Shown here: piece after piece, positions 9,621 through 17,647 of the stretch
How positions within the stretch are numbered: position 1 is the first letter of the stretch
Layout of the letters: the number at the start of each line of letters is the position of its first letter
DNA from: Thalassocella blandensis
Lineage (GTDB): Bacteria; Pseudomonadota; Gammaproteobacteria; Pseudomonadales; Cellvibrionaceae
Length of the DNA stretch: 64,000 nucleotides
Direction of reading: 5' to 3'
Assembly (NCBI GenBank): GCA_902141825.1
Contig: CABFPG010000002.1
Span: forward strand, 372,001 to 436,000
Notes under the pieces: generated by a model
Database searches by the model: none
What the model was told of the DNA's origin: nothing
Seen by the model: the letters and a program-made list of their open reading frames with translations, nothing else
Program-made: the position numbers and the translations under genes

Positions 9621-10323
9621 TTGCCGTTGGCCTCCAGTAAAGATTTTTAATTTTATCGAGTGTTATTTTTTATGTGGTATTTAAGAAAGTTATATTGTGG
9701 CTTTTATTATATTTTTAAACAAAAATCCGATATTTTTACGTCAAGACCCGAAATCAATCCTGAATAAAACTATAGGTGACATGTTTTCTCGCTTAGCGAG
9801 TCAACAAAAAGCCTTTTAGGACAGCGATTGATCATCACAAATCAATCAGCCCTCCTGATCACCCCACGCTGGTTTTCCACAATGATCTTGCCTCAAGTGT
9901 AGCCTCAAGCATGCAAGCTTGGAAATGACATTTAAATGCGTTGTGTTTAACACTTAATTGCGCCGCCACACCTTGGACCAGGCCAAGGATAAACCATTCC
10001 GCGTTTTTACAGGAAGAAGCGATTACCACACGGCCAGCGTATGGTTTTTCATCAGATTAGTTTTTCGAAAAGTTGAAACGCGCAGGCAACGGCCATTGAC
10101 CATCAATCGCACACCCTCCAAAGAACAGCATACACCTTCACGTTTTTCACCAGGAAAACCACTTCATAGCACTGATCTACCGTTAAACTGCCGACCCTAA
10201 AAAACCTGACAAACGACATTAAGTTCACTTGCAGTTATTGAGATAAACGATTGATTTTAAATTAATTTTTATGCGCAACACAGGGTCGCTTTCAGCTCAA
10301 TTATGCTCGCAAATGTTAGTTTC

Positions 10324-10350
10324 GTTGCCACCATTTGCTATGGTGGTAAC
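10324..10350. promoter_or_regulatory. 11-bp inverted repeat in the etf spacer
   Basis: GTTGCCACCAT (10324-10334) and ATGGTGGTAAC (10340-10350) are complementary over 11 bp with one G-T wobble and a 5-nt loop. With no T tract and a position inside a divergent promoter region, an operator or RNA leader hairpin is more likely than a terminator. The binding protein is unknown. Confidence 0.4.
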
Positions 10351-10480
10351 TGACGCTGTTTCCTATACTCGCTGCCAAATAAGCATTTAGAAGACTGTGG
10401 AAACACGGAATCTGGTTTAAAAAACCAACAGCGCGGTCGCCGTGAGTGACGAAAACGATCGCCGGAGAAACAATTTTCAT

Positions 10481-10497
10481 GAAAACGTTAAAGTTTC
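10481..10497. promoter_or_regulatory. GAAAAC/GTTTC inverted repeat upstream of ETF-QO
   Basis: GAAAAC, six bases, then GTTTC form a loose inverted repeat about 115 bp upstream of the ETF-QO start. It recalls the PsrA-type half sites (AAAC/GTTT) used by fatty-acid responsive regulators, but the spacing is longer than reported, so the match is weak. Confidence 0.2.
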
Positions 10498-10612
10498 AAT
10501 AAACACACTTCTAATGCGGATTACGCGCTCCTATACTGTTTACTATTCAAAAACGCGTTAATTGCACTTACAGCACACCAATAAATAATAATCCTCAAAC
10601 TGGAGAAGCCAA

Positions 10613-12253
10613 GTGGAAAGAGAATCGATGGAATATGATGTTGTAATCGTCGGTGCAGGCCCTGCAGGGTTGAGCACAGCCTGTCGATTAAAACAACTCA
10701 ATGAAGACATCAATGTTTGTGTCGTAGAGAAAGGTTCCGAAGTCGGTGCTCATATTTTATCCGGCGCGGTTTTCGAGCCAACGGCGCTCAATGAGCTATT
10801 CCCAAATTGGAAAGAACTGGGTGCTCCACTGCTGACAGAAGTTACCGGCGATAACATCTACCTGCTAGGGAATGAAAGCAAAGGCAACAAAATTCCAAAC
10901 GTTTTTGCCCCTAAAACCATGCACAACGATGGCAACTACATTATCAGCCTGGGCAATCTTTGTCGCTGGCTGGCGGAGCAGGCAGAAAACCTGGGAGTTG
11001 AGATTTTCCCCGGTTTTGCCGCTGCCGATTTTCTGCTGGATGAGTCCGGCACGGTAAAAGGCATACTCACCGGAGACATGGGCGTAAGTGAAGCCGGAGA
11101 CGAAAAAGACAGCTACATGCCCGGCATGGAGCTTCATGCCAAATACACTGTTTTCGCAGAGGGCTGCCGGGGCCATATTGGAAAAAAACTGATCTCCCAC
11201 TTCAAATTAGACGAAGGTAAAGAGCCTCAGCATTATGGCATTGGCATCAAAGAACTTTGGAAAGTGCCTGCGGACAAACACCAGCAAGGCTTGGTTGTAC
11301 ATACCGCTGGCTGGCCTCTCAGCGAATCCGACAGCGCTGGCGGCGGCTTCTTGTATCACATTGAAGACCACCAGATTGCCGTTGGCTTAATCACAGATTT
11401 ATCATACAGCAACCCGCATGTAAGCCCGTTTGATGAATTCCAACGCTACAAACACCACCCGGTAATCAAGCAATATCTGGACGGCGGCGAGCGAATCTCC
11501 TACGGTGCACGAGCCATCACCAAAGGCGGCCTGCAATCACAACCAAAAATGCATTTTCCTGGAGGCCTGTTAATTGGCGACGACGCGGGCACTTTAAATT
11601 TCGCTAAAATTAAAGGCTCCCACACCGCAATGAAAAGCGGACTGGTAGCTGCAGAAACAATTCATGCGGCATTTAACCAGGAAGTCGCCAACAACGATTT
11701 GGTGCAATATGCCGACGCTTACAAACAATCCTGGGCATACAAAGAGCTGCACACACAAAGAAACTTCGGCCCAGCTCAGCATAAATGGGGCAATTTCCTA
11801 GGCTCTGCTTACGCATTTATCGACATTAATATTTTTAATGGTGCCCTGCCCTGGACGCTTTCTGATACTACCCCTGACTACGCCACCATGAAAAAGGCGG
11901 ACGAATGTAAGGCGGTAAATTATCCCAAACCCGACGGGAAATTAAGCTTTGATAAACTCAGCAGCGTTTATCTCTCCAATACTAACCATGAAGAAGATCA
12001 GCCCTGTCATTTAAAGCTGGAAGACGGTGCCATACCTATCGCGACCAACTTGAAATTGTTTGATGAACCAGCCCAGCGCTATTGTCCAGCGGGCGTCTAT
12101 GAAGTTATCGAAGGGCCAGAAAACGAGAAGGTATTTCAAATAAACTCACAGAATTGCGTTCACTGTAAAACCTGTGACATTAAAGATCCGTCTCAGAATA
12201 TCACCTGGGTAACGCCGGAAGGTGGCGGTGGCCCCAACTACCCCAACATGTAA
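10613..12253 (+). CDS. Electron transfer flavoprotein-ubiquinone oxidoreductase
   Basis: Membrane-associated flavoprotein that oxidises reduced ETF and reduces ubiquinone, feeding electrons from fatty-acid and branched-chain amino-acid oxidation into respiration. 546 aa. The FAD-binding GAGPAG is at residues 14-19, and the C-terminal 4Fe-4S site has CPAGVYEV plus NCVHCKTCDIKDPSQN. The start is a GTG at 10613: GGAG lies 7 nt upstream, and the resulting MERESMEYDVV matches the usual family N-terminus, whereas the ATG at 10628 is too far from that site. It is divergent from etfB. A perfect hairpin follows. Confidence 0.96.
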   Translation: MERESMEYDVVIVGAGPAGLSTACRLKQLNEDINVCVVEKGSEVGAHILSGAVFEPTALNELFPNWKELGAPLLTEVTGDNIYLLGNESKGNKIPNVFAPKTMHNDGNYIISLGNLCRWLAEQAENLGVEIFPGFAAADFLLDESGTVKGILTGDMGVSEAGDEKDSYMPGMELHAKYTVFAEGCRGHIGKKLISHFKLDEGKEPQHYGIGIKELWKVPADKHQQGLVVHTAGWPLSESDSAGGGFLYHIEDHQIAVGLITDLSYSNPHVSPFDEFQRYKHHPVIKQYLDGGERISYGARAITKGGLQSQPKMHFPGGLLIGDDAGTLNFAKIKGSHTAMKSGLVAAETIHAAFNQEVANNDLVQYADAYKQSWAYKELHTQRNFGPAQHKWGNFLGSAYAFIDINIFNGALPWTLSDTTPDYATMKKADECKAVNYPKPDGKLSFDKLSSVYLSNTNHEEDQPCHLKLEDGAIPIATNLKLFDEPAQRYCPAGVYEVIEGPENEKVFQINSQNCVHCKTCDIKDPSQNITWVTPEGGGGPNYPNM

Positions 12254-12279
12254 TGTGGTCGCCACCAGGCTGAAAGAGT

Positions 12280-12307
12280 GTTTAACTGGGTTGTCGCCCA
12301 GTTAAAC
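12280..12307. terminator. Perfect 11-bp hairpin between converging genes
   Basis: GTTTAACTGGG (12280-12290) and CCCAGTTAAAC (12297-12307) are perfectly complementary with a 6-nt loop. It lies 27 bp after ETF-QO and contains the last codons and the stop codon of the minus-strand lipoprotein gene, so it could terminate from both sides. It lacks a long T tract. Confidence 0.6.
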
Positions 12308-12932
12308 TGTATACAAAACGTTTTACAGCGTCCTGATATAAATCAGAAGGCTGCTTATGATGCGAAGCAAAATATTTTTGCTCACTGGCCAGAACCGCAA
12401 CATCGAGCAAACGCCCTGTTCTAGCTTCATAAATTTCAATTGAAATTGCTACCTCGTCGGGCTTTACCTCCCGACCAGGGTGCAAATCTTTACCTTCACT
12501 CAACTCACGTGTACTGTTCAGGTGATTTTTATTTTTAACTAGCGCTGGATTCACGAGTAACTCACAGCGACTTCGACGAGCGAATTTGATCGCTTGATCG
12601 AGGGGTAAACTGGCCTCTGCCAGGGTTAAGCTCGGAAATGCCTGCTGCAGGTTTTGCGCTAAAGCCGAGTGCAAAGCTATTAGCGATCGGTTATGAACAG
12701 CTTCGTCGCGGTTTGAAGGTTTATTCAAACACATCGGCGTGGAAGCATGTAACACCCAGTCGGCGCTGCGTTGACTTTGATGAGCATCCGCCAGATTGAT
12801 ATTTGCCAACGATGAGTCGACAACTGACTTTGTATAGTTCGCGGTGCAGGCACTTAACACCAGCAAACCCGCAAAAATAGCAGTCCGCCTGGCGAGCGCT
12901 TTAAAAATTTTTGACGTTTGCGCAGTTTTCAT
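12282..12932 (-). CDS. Lipoprotein, DUF4823-like
   Basis: A ~216-residue lipoprotein. The N-terminus is positively charged, then hydrophobic (TAIFAGLLVLSAC) with a lipobox ending in Cys near residue 29. The rest is a soluble alpha/beta domain that resembles, as I recall it, the DUF4823 family of small gammaproteobacterial lipoproteins of unknown role; that assignment is tentative. I place the start at the ATG at 12932 rather than a GTG five codons upstream, because it gives a standard signal peptide; neither has a good ribosome site. It faces tesB divergently, with 140 bp between them. Confidence 0.75.
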   Translation of the reverse strand: MKTAQTSKIFKALARRTAIFAGLLVLSACTANYTKSVVDSSLANINLADAHQSQRSADWVLHASTPMCLNKPSNRDEAVHNRSLIALHSALAQNLQQAFPSLTLAEASLPLDQAIKFARRSRCELLVNPALVKNKNHLNSTRELSEGKDLHPGREVKPDEVAISIEIYEARTGRLLDVAVLASEQKYFASHHKQPSDLYQDAVKRFVYSLTGRQPS

Positions 12933-13072
12933 AGAGACAATTAACACCGATTTGACATTATTTTGACATCAGCCAGGTAAAAAACGGCCAATTCTCAACG
13001 TATTGAAGCCTAATGCATTATTCGCGCCTATCTTTTTACCTATAAACTCCAACCAGGGTAATCGATTTATTT

Positions 13073-13975
13073 ATGACTAATCCGCAGCACAACAAAGTAT
13101 TCGAGGCCAAACTTAACGTTTCTTCTTTGAACGACATTCTCAGTCTCGAAAAACTGGATAACAACCTGTTTCGCAGCCTCTACCACTGTGAGAATTTTCG
13201 CAAAACCCTTTTTGGCGGTCAGGTCTTAGCGCAGGCCCTAATGGCGGCATTTAACACAGTAGACGGGATTATGCCTCACTCCTTACACGCTTACTTTCTG
13301 CGTCCTGGCAGTAGCCATAGCCCAGTAATTTATGACGTGGAAAGCGTTCGCGACGGGCGAAATTTTACGGCAAGAAGAGCGGTCGCCCGGCAATTCGGCC
13401 GCCCTATTTTCAACATGTCAGCATCCTTCCACCAAACGGAAAAAGGCTATGAACATCAAGCGCCTTACCCTGAGCATGTTCCAACCCCCGAAGATTTACT
13501 CGCAGCGGGACTGGCACTGGAGGATAACGAACAGGATGGCGATAGCTCGAGCGGTATTTCCCCCTTTCAACTTTTACCCATACCCAGAAGCGCGCTCAAA
13601 CACGAGCAACATGAACCGGTAGAATATTTCTGGATTAAAACGACGGAAACCCTTCCCAAAGATCCTATTTTTCACCTTTGCACCTTAGCCATGGCGTCGG
13701 ATATTGGCCTGCTTGGTACATCTCTGGTTCCTCATGGCGTTAGCATATTTGACCCGTCCATCATCGCCGCAAGCGTTGACCACGCCATGTGGTTTCACAC
13801 CGCAAATATTGATGCTGATGACTGGCTACTTTACAAGTCATACAGCCCCTGGTCGGGAGGAGCGCGTGGTTTTTCTTTTGGCAGCATATACAACCGCAAC
13901 AAAGAACTCATTGCCTCCACAGCCCAGGAAGGCTTGATTCGCCCGATTACACCCGAAGAAAGCGATACGCCCTAA
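13073..13975 (+). CDS. tesB: Acyl-CoA thioesterase II
   Basis: Double-hotdog thioesterase that hydrolyses medium- and long-chain acyl-CoA to free acid and CoA in the cytoplasm. 300 aa, close to the E. coli enzyme (286). Family landmarks are FGGQVLAQAL near residue 47, HSLHAYFLRPG near 72, the RDGRNFTARRAVA strand near 93, and the C-terminal half with ASDIGLLGTSL, DHAMWFH and AQEGLIRP, where the catalytic Asp, Thr and Gln of E. coli TesB lie. The ATG at 13073 has a weak upstream site (CAGGGTAATCG). It is followed by a hairpin region. Confidence 0.93.
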   Translation: MTNPQHNKVFEAKLNVSSLNDILSLEKLDNNLFRSLYHCENFRKTLFGGQVLAQALMAAFNTVDGIMPHSLHAYFLRPGSSHSPVIYDVESVRDGRNFTARRAVARQFGRPIFNMSASFHQTEKGYEHQAPYPEHVPTPEDLLAAGLALEDNEQDGDSSSGISPFQLLPIPRSALKHEQHEPVEYFWIKTTETLPKDPIFHLCTLAMASDIGLLGTSLVPHGVSIFDPSIIAASVDHAMWFHTANIDADDWLLYKSYSPWSGGARGFSFGSIYNRNKELIASTAQEGLIRPITPEESDTP

Positions 13976-14154
13976 TGCCACTCAATATTAGTGTCGCTCA
14001 ATTGTTTAGTCGTTCAATTTAGTGTCACCAAATATGGGCTATTTGAACCTAGAGCACCGTCTATAGTGACTGGGCTTTGGACATCCTTAATTCAGAGCCC
14101 TTTACTGTAGAACCACTTGCTTTAAGAGCCCTGCTTCAGAAAACTTTTCCTGAC

Positions 14155-14226
14155 AGCCCCACAAGCTAAAAATATGAAAAGTATTACCACCGGGATTCTG
14201 CGATACCGGTGGGGCTTTCATTTTTA
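14155..14226 (+). terminator. Terminator-like region with competing stems
   Basis: AGCCCCAC (14155-14162) can pair with GTGGGGCT (14209-14216), which is followed by TTCATTTTT. Alternatively CCACCGG (14187-14193) pairs with CCGGTGG (14206-14212). The two stems share bases 14209-14212, so only one can form. It is the only candidate terminator for tesB. Confidence 0.5.
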
Positions 14227-14239
14227 TAACGCTACTTTT

Positions 14240-14287
14240 TCAGCGTCGTTTTTGCTCAGCATCGTTTTTGCTCAGCGTCGTTTTTGG
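14240..14287. repeat. Tandem repeat, 3 x 16 bp
   Basis: Three copies of TCAGCGTCGTTTTTGC (14240-14255, 14256-14271, 14272-14287) with one or two base differences. Confidence 0.9.
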
Positions 14288-14686
14288 ATCGAAACAAAAT
14301 ATCACTAACATCGCGACGTTTAATGCTCCGCATTTTTCCAGCACATCGCCGTCACTGTTGATTGTTGACTGTTATTCATTGCTTATTGTTCATTGCTTCA
14401 TGTCACTCCCGCTTTATATTGCAGACTTTTGGGATCTATGGCTTTTTCGTTGCACGCATGACTTAAGCGTCTCTCTTGAGCGTCTCTCTTGCCGATTAAT
14501 ATCAATTAATTATCAATCACTTTGCGATTGCAAATATCCGTGTGACTACACTTTTTCCAATGAACAAGCAGGTATTTTTACTCAGACAAAACCGCTCCCG
14601 TACGTCGCAAAATAGTTAGCCGTTAAGAATGCGAAGTCGCTCGCCACAGCTATACTTTAATGTAGTTTTTAATAGGGGTAAGTTTT

Positions 14687-15025
14687 ATGGAACGCATGAC
14701 AATTTCAAAAGCCATTGAGATATTAGACGAACTGGTACAGGCACTTACAGATGCATACTGGGATGCAAATGAGGTTTATCACAAAGACACCTTGTTTGAC
14801 GCGGTAACAACAGCGCACTATGAAAGAAGCGAATTATCCAAACTGGGAATTGATGACATTTCAATGCGTTATGAACCTGTTACAGCGCAATTTCTGTCGT
14901 GCCACGCTAAATTTAAACGCCTGCAAAGTCATACAGATGATTGGTTTCCTCGAACACAAACAGCAGAGAATTTACATAACGCTCTAGCCAATGTTTTAAA
15001 TCTTCTCAACAACAAAACCATGTAA
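14687..15025 (+). CDS. Hypothetical protein, 112 aa
   Basis: Not recognised. It begins MERMTISKAIEILDELVQALTDAYW and is predicted largely helical, soluble and cytoplasmic, with no signal or membrane segment. The C-terminal helix (NLHNALANVLNLLNN) is amphipathic. AGGGG about 9 nt before the ATG at 14687 and an AT-rich TATACTTTAAT segment upstream support expression from its own promoter. No neighbour lies on the same strand, so there is no functional clue. Confidence 0.75.
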   Translation: MERMTISKAIEILDELVQALTDAYWDANEVYHKDTLFDAVTTAHYERSELSKLGIDDISMRYEPVTAQFLSCHAKFKRLQSHTDDWFPRTQTAENLHNALANVLNLLNNKTM

Positions 15026-15414
15026 AGCTCAGCGATGGCTCCATCTAAAGCGTAAACGGACACCGAGCCTGGCCTTTGTTAAGTTTTTATTGCAGACCGT
15101 TATTTCACTTTCTCCTGCGCAATTGCAGCAATTAACGCGGGAGAAAAACTTTTCTTTACATGCACACATCGATCAAATCAAAAAATGGCACGTTTGTTAT
15201 ATTCGGCTCGGAGAGTTTATCACTGCTTCAAACCCACTAAAGTCGCATAAAAAAAGAATATCCTTATGACAAATTATCGCTTTGGCAACAAAATCCCGCT
15301 ATTTATTTCAACTTACTTCACAAACTTAACAGCCTATAAACATTTGGTTTAAAAAATCTAATTAGCTCACTGGCAATTTCGCCATTATGTTCGATACTTA
15401 TAAATAGCTGGTGG
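15026..15414. other. Gene-free AT-rich spacer
   Basis: No gene on either strand. The right end contains TATAAA at 15399-15404, just before the candidate small RNA, which may be its -10 element. I could not find a good -35 at normal spacing. Confidence 0.4.
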
Positions 15415-15547
15415 CACACATCCCCCCCAAGTGTAAGCGCTACCGGTAGAGCTACCTAGTAGCTCGTTGAGGATGTTTATCCTTAATGTTTCACTCCTAA
15501 TGGTCCTAGCCCGACGGTCTCCCCCCAGAAACGTCGGGCTTTTTTTA
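15415..15547 (+). ncRNA. Candidate small RNA with intrinsic terminator
   Basis: A run of self-complementary elements in a gap without genes. The hairpin GAGCTAC-CTA-GTAGCTC is at 15449-15465, AGGAT-GTTT-ATCCT at 15470-15483, and a strong terminator at 15508-15546 (AGCCCGACG/CGTCGGGCT plus seven Ts). Two C-rich stretches are predicted unpaired: seven Cs near 15422-15428 and six Cs in the terminator loop (15521-15526). Such C-rich loops in other bacterial small RNAs bind Shine-Dalgarno sequences. It is not a family I can name. The 5' end is only a guess. The short open frame overlapping it has no ribosome site. Confidence 0.5.
15508..15546 (+). terminator. Strong intrinsic terminator
   Basis: AGCCCGACG (15508-15516) pairs with CGTCGGGCT (15532-15540), with a 15-nt C-rich loop and a T7 tract. 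There is no coding gene within 480 bp upstream on this strand, which suggests it ends a non-coding transcript. Confidence 0.9.
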
Positions 15548-16230
15548 TGCCTCAAAATTGTGCTTTCTACACTGCTGCGTTATCCCCGAGGTAAATTCAT
15601 TTATTTTGCAATAATGCATACCTGCACAATTATCGCCGGTTGCTTTTCACTGCTCTCTATTCACTGTTCTCTATTCACGTAGACGCTGTTCCATAAACTT
15701 ACATCGAATTCAATCCATCACCATTTCCTATTAACTCCAGAGCCGCAAGCGCGAACACGTTAGAAATACTGAAGTAACTTTTTCAAATTGATAGATGACT
15801 TTCATTCACGAGCTTTTTGGTTTTATTTTAATGTTGTTTATCTATCTTTTTATTTGTCTTTCTATTTGTCTTTCTATTTGTATTTCTCTCTATCTTGCTC
15901 TCTATCACTTCACCTATATCTTTTTACTTATGCACTTAAAACGCGCACTCAAACGAACCAACAAAAAAATTATTAATGATTATTCTGAGCAGGCAGCTGG
16001 CAAAGTGAAAGGCAATATCGGTCTTGCATTACAATACTTACTTTCGTTTCTCTGGAGGTTTCTCCTGCGCCCTGAAGCTGGTTATCAAAGCCTGGTCAAT
16101 ATCGCATGAAAATCAGATGAAAATTAAATGAAAGTTTACAACAGTCGCCTCAGACCAGCACTGGCAACTCCGGATTGACCGGTACACCCAAACACCCAGG
16201 CAAAAACATCTGCCTTCGCCGGCCCACAAT
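15548..16230. other. Spacer with short T-rich tandem repeats
   Basis: No credible gene. It contains two 14-bp copies of TTCACTG(C/T)TCTCTA (15646-15659, 15660-15673) and the 3 x 12 bp array at 15851-15886. Open frames at 15788-16109 are made of the repeat and are rejected. Confidence 0.5.
15851..15886. repeat. Tandem repeat, 3 x 12 bp
   Basis: TATTTGTCTTTC at 15851-15862 and 15863-15874, then TATTTGTATTTC at 15875-15886, inside a longer T/C-rich tract. The unit resembles the CTTTCTA(C/T)TTGTG units at 34165-34209. Confidence 0.9.
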
Positions 16231-16914
16231 TCAGTCGGATGATTGCACAGTTTTATACCACTGCGATAAGGCCTCCACTTCACCGTCATCTCTAACAGGC
16301 GGATAAGGGATATTTCGCTCATCACAGTAACTAGCTAACGTCGGGTGAGCCCAGCGAAAAAAACGTTTGTCATACTCATCCTGGGATAATCGCACCGTAT
16401 CGTAAAGCCCTGCAGCATCTCGTTGGCGTTGCGCCTCGGCGAGAATAAGTGCACATGCCACTGACACGTTATATGATTCCACCATGCCATACATCGGCAA
16501 TACAATATTGTAATCCGCTGCCGCTTGAGACTGCCCACTTACCCCTTTTACTTCAGCACCCATCACTAAAGCTGTAGGTACGGTGTAATCCACTTTTCGA
16601 TAATCCACCGCGTCCTCTGTAAGGTTTGCTGCGAGAATCTGAAATCCTCTTGCCTTCAAGAGGTTTATAGGCTCTTGAACCTCAGAATAATGCAGTACAT
16701 CCACCCATTTCTGCGCACTCGCAGAAGTACCAGAATATATTTGATACCCCATTTCCGGCATGGCGCAATGAACCTGATCAATTCCGACCGCATCACAATT
16801 ACGGATAATCGCCGCCAGATTGCGCTGTTTGTGCACTTCATCAGTAATGACAGTCAGATCTGGTTGCCGCTTCTTCAATACTTGCGTTATTCGGTTATAT
16901 CTTTCGGGAGTCAT
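16231..16914 (-). CDS. trmH: tRNA (guanosine-18-2'-O)-methyltransferase
   Basis: SPOUT-class methyltransferase that methylates the ribose of G18 in the D-loop of tRNAs using S-adenosylmethionine. 227 aa, colinear with E. coli TrmH (229). Visible motifs are the start MTPERYNRITQVLKKRQPD, the catalytic-Arg motif 1 in AAIIRNCDAVG (about residue 37), motif 2 in ALVMGAEVKGVS, and motif 3 in VESYNVSVACAL, which forms the SAM-binding trefoil knot. It stands alone. The ATG at 16914 has a GGGAGT-type ribosome site partly inside the gene start region, so it is not strong. Confidence 0.95.
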   Translation of the reverse strand: MTPERYNRITQVLKKRQPDLTVITDEVHKQRNLAAIIRNCDAVGIDQVHCAMPEMGYQIYSGTSASAQKWVDVLHYSEVQEPINLLKARGFQILAANLTEDAVDYRKVDYTVPTALVMGAEVKGVSGQSQAAADYNIVLPMYGMVESYNVSVACALILAEAQRQRDAAGLYDTVRLSQDEYDKRFFRWAHPTLASYCDERNIPYPPVRDDGEVEALSQWYKTVQSSD

Positions 16915-17646
16915 AATTACGTCGTTTTAGTTATAAAGAAATCTTTGTTTTTACCCAGTTATTCTAACAAAGTAATGTCTTACATTTACTTGCACGCCAT
17001 ATGTACAGTTCTGCAGCCAAACTAGGTTTTTTCCACATTTCCTGTGGATAACTTAGTGGATAGACATTTGGAAAAACCGTTCACACGTGGAATTTACTGG
17101 ACACCGCTCAACTTGATCATTTTTTAACCTTATTTATTTTTTTCTTATATATCAATAACTTAGGTGTTTTTAGTAGGCTATTTTCAGTAAGCAACCAGTT
17201 TTGATCATAAATTATCTATTGCTTTTTAAATTTGTTTTGGTATGTGCATAAAATGTTAGTGGGAGCTAACCAGCAAGGCCTTTGATTTGCAATTTTATTA
17301 AAAATCAAGATTTAGAAATGAAATTTCCAAAAAAAATGGCGCACTGGACAAGTGAATATATTTTAATCTTTTATAACTATTGCTTATATAATTCGATTCT
17401 TATGAACGATAAATTGTAACAAACAACTTGCGAATGAACGGATTTGTGCTCATTGACTTTGCATCTATAGCAAAAAAGAATGCTGGAAAAATTAAAAACT
17501 CACAACAACTCACCTTCTAATTCCAGTACAATGCTCGGTCCCTGACAAGGCTCGCCCCTTTTTCCTTGAATAAATAAGAAAAATAAAGATTAAGCCGGGC
17601 AACCCATAATGACATTAACTAGCAATACGATAACACTGGTGCGCTG
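16915..17646. other. AT-rich divergent spacer with DnaA-box-like sites
   Basis: About 730 bp between divergent trmH and the DAHP synthase gene, with no credible gene. A perfect DnaA box TGTGGATAA (17043-17051), an inverted near-match TTTTCCACA (17029-17037) and a weaker AGTGGATAG (17055-17063) cluster in 35 bp, followed by a very AT-rich stretch (about 17120-17240). A 12-codon mini-ORF ends on the DAHP synthase start. Confidence 0.5.
17029..17063. promoter_or_regulatory. Cluster of DnaA-box-like 9-mers
   Basis: TTTTCCACA and TGTGGATAA face each other across 5 bp, and AGTGGATAG follows 3 bp later. The middle one matches the DnaA consensus exactly. There are no origin-associated genes (dnaA, dnaN, parAB, gidA) in the window, so an origin is unlikely; DnaA-dependent regulation is possible. 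Confidence 0.3.
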
Positions 17647-17647
17647 A
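17609..17647 (+). promoter_or_regulatory. Candidate coupled mini-ORF before the DAHP synthase
   Basis: ATG at 17609 opens a 12-codon frame (MTLTSNTITLVR) whose TGA stop (17645-17647) shares its A with the ATG of the DAHP synthase gene (TGATG). This is the geometry of translational coupling. The mini-ORF has no good ribosome site, but neither does the main gene. It is Thr-rich and contains no Phe, Tyr or Trp, so it is not a classic aromatic attenuator. Confidence 0.3.

Larger units (their letters stand above)
9621..10612. other. Long divergent spacer between etfB and ETF-QO
   Basis: About 990 bp with no convincing gene. The open frame at 9958-10200 has a TTG start, no ribosome site and unnatural composition. 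The spacer must carry both divergent promoters. Two inverted repeats stand out and are listed separately (10324-10350 and 10481-10497). A partial direct repeat around GCCTCAAG occurs near 9891-9909. Confidence 0.5.
13976..14686. other. Spacer with terminator and tandem repeats
   Basis: About 710 bp without a credible gene. It holds a terminator-like structure (14155-14226), a 3 x 16 bp tandem repeat (14240-14287), T-rich imperfect repeats near 14350-14400 (TTATTCATTGC-like units) and a doubled GCGTCTCTCTT unit near 14468-14491. An open frame at 14268-14615 runs through the repeats and looks spurious. Confidence 0.5.

Noticed and set aside
8153-9650. Plus-strand frames opposite etfA and etfB
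   Set aside because: Shadows of the highly conserved minus-strand genes.
9958-10200. 80-codon frame in the etf spacer
   Set aside because: TTG start, no ribosome site, basic and repetitive composition unlike a folded protein.
14268-14615. 115-codon frame
   Set aside because: Runs through tandem repeats, cysteine- and leucine-rich by chance, no ribosome site.
15467-15682. 71-codon frame over the candidate small RNA
   Set aside because: It crosses the terminator stem and lacks a ribosome site; the RNA structure explains the sequence better.
15788-16109. Two Tyr/Leu/Phe-rich frames
   Set aside because: They translate the 12-bp T-rich repeat in two phases.
17029-17240. Replication origin
   Set aside because: Only three DnaA-like boxes and no origin-associated genes nearby.
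17430-17520. Leader peptide of 28 codons upstream of the DAHP synthase (MNGFVLIDF...)
   Set aside because: No ribosome site, only three Phe, and no terminator/antiterminator pair found.
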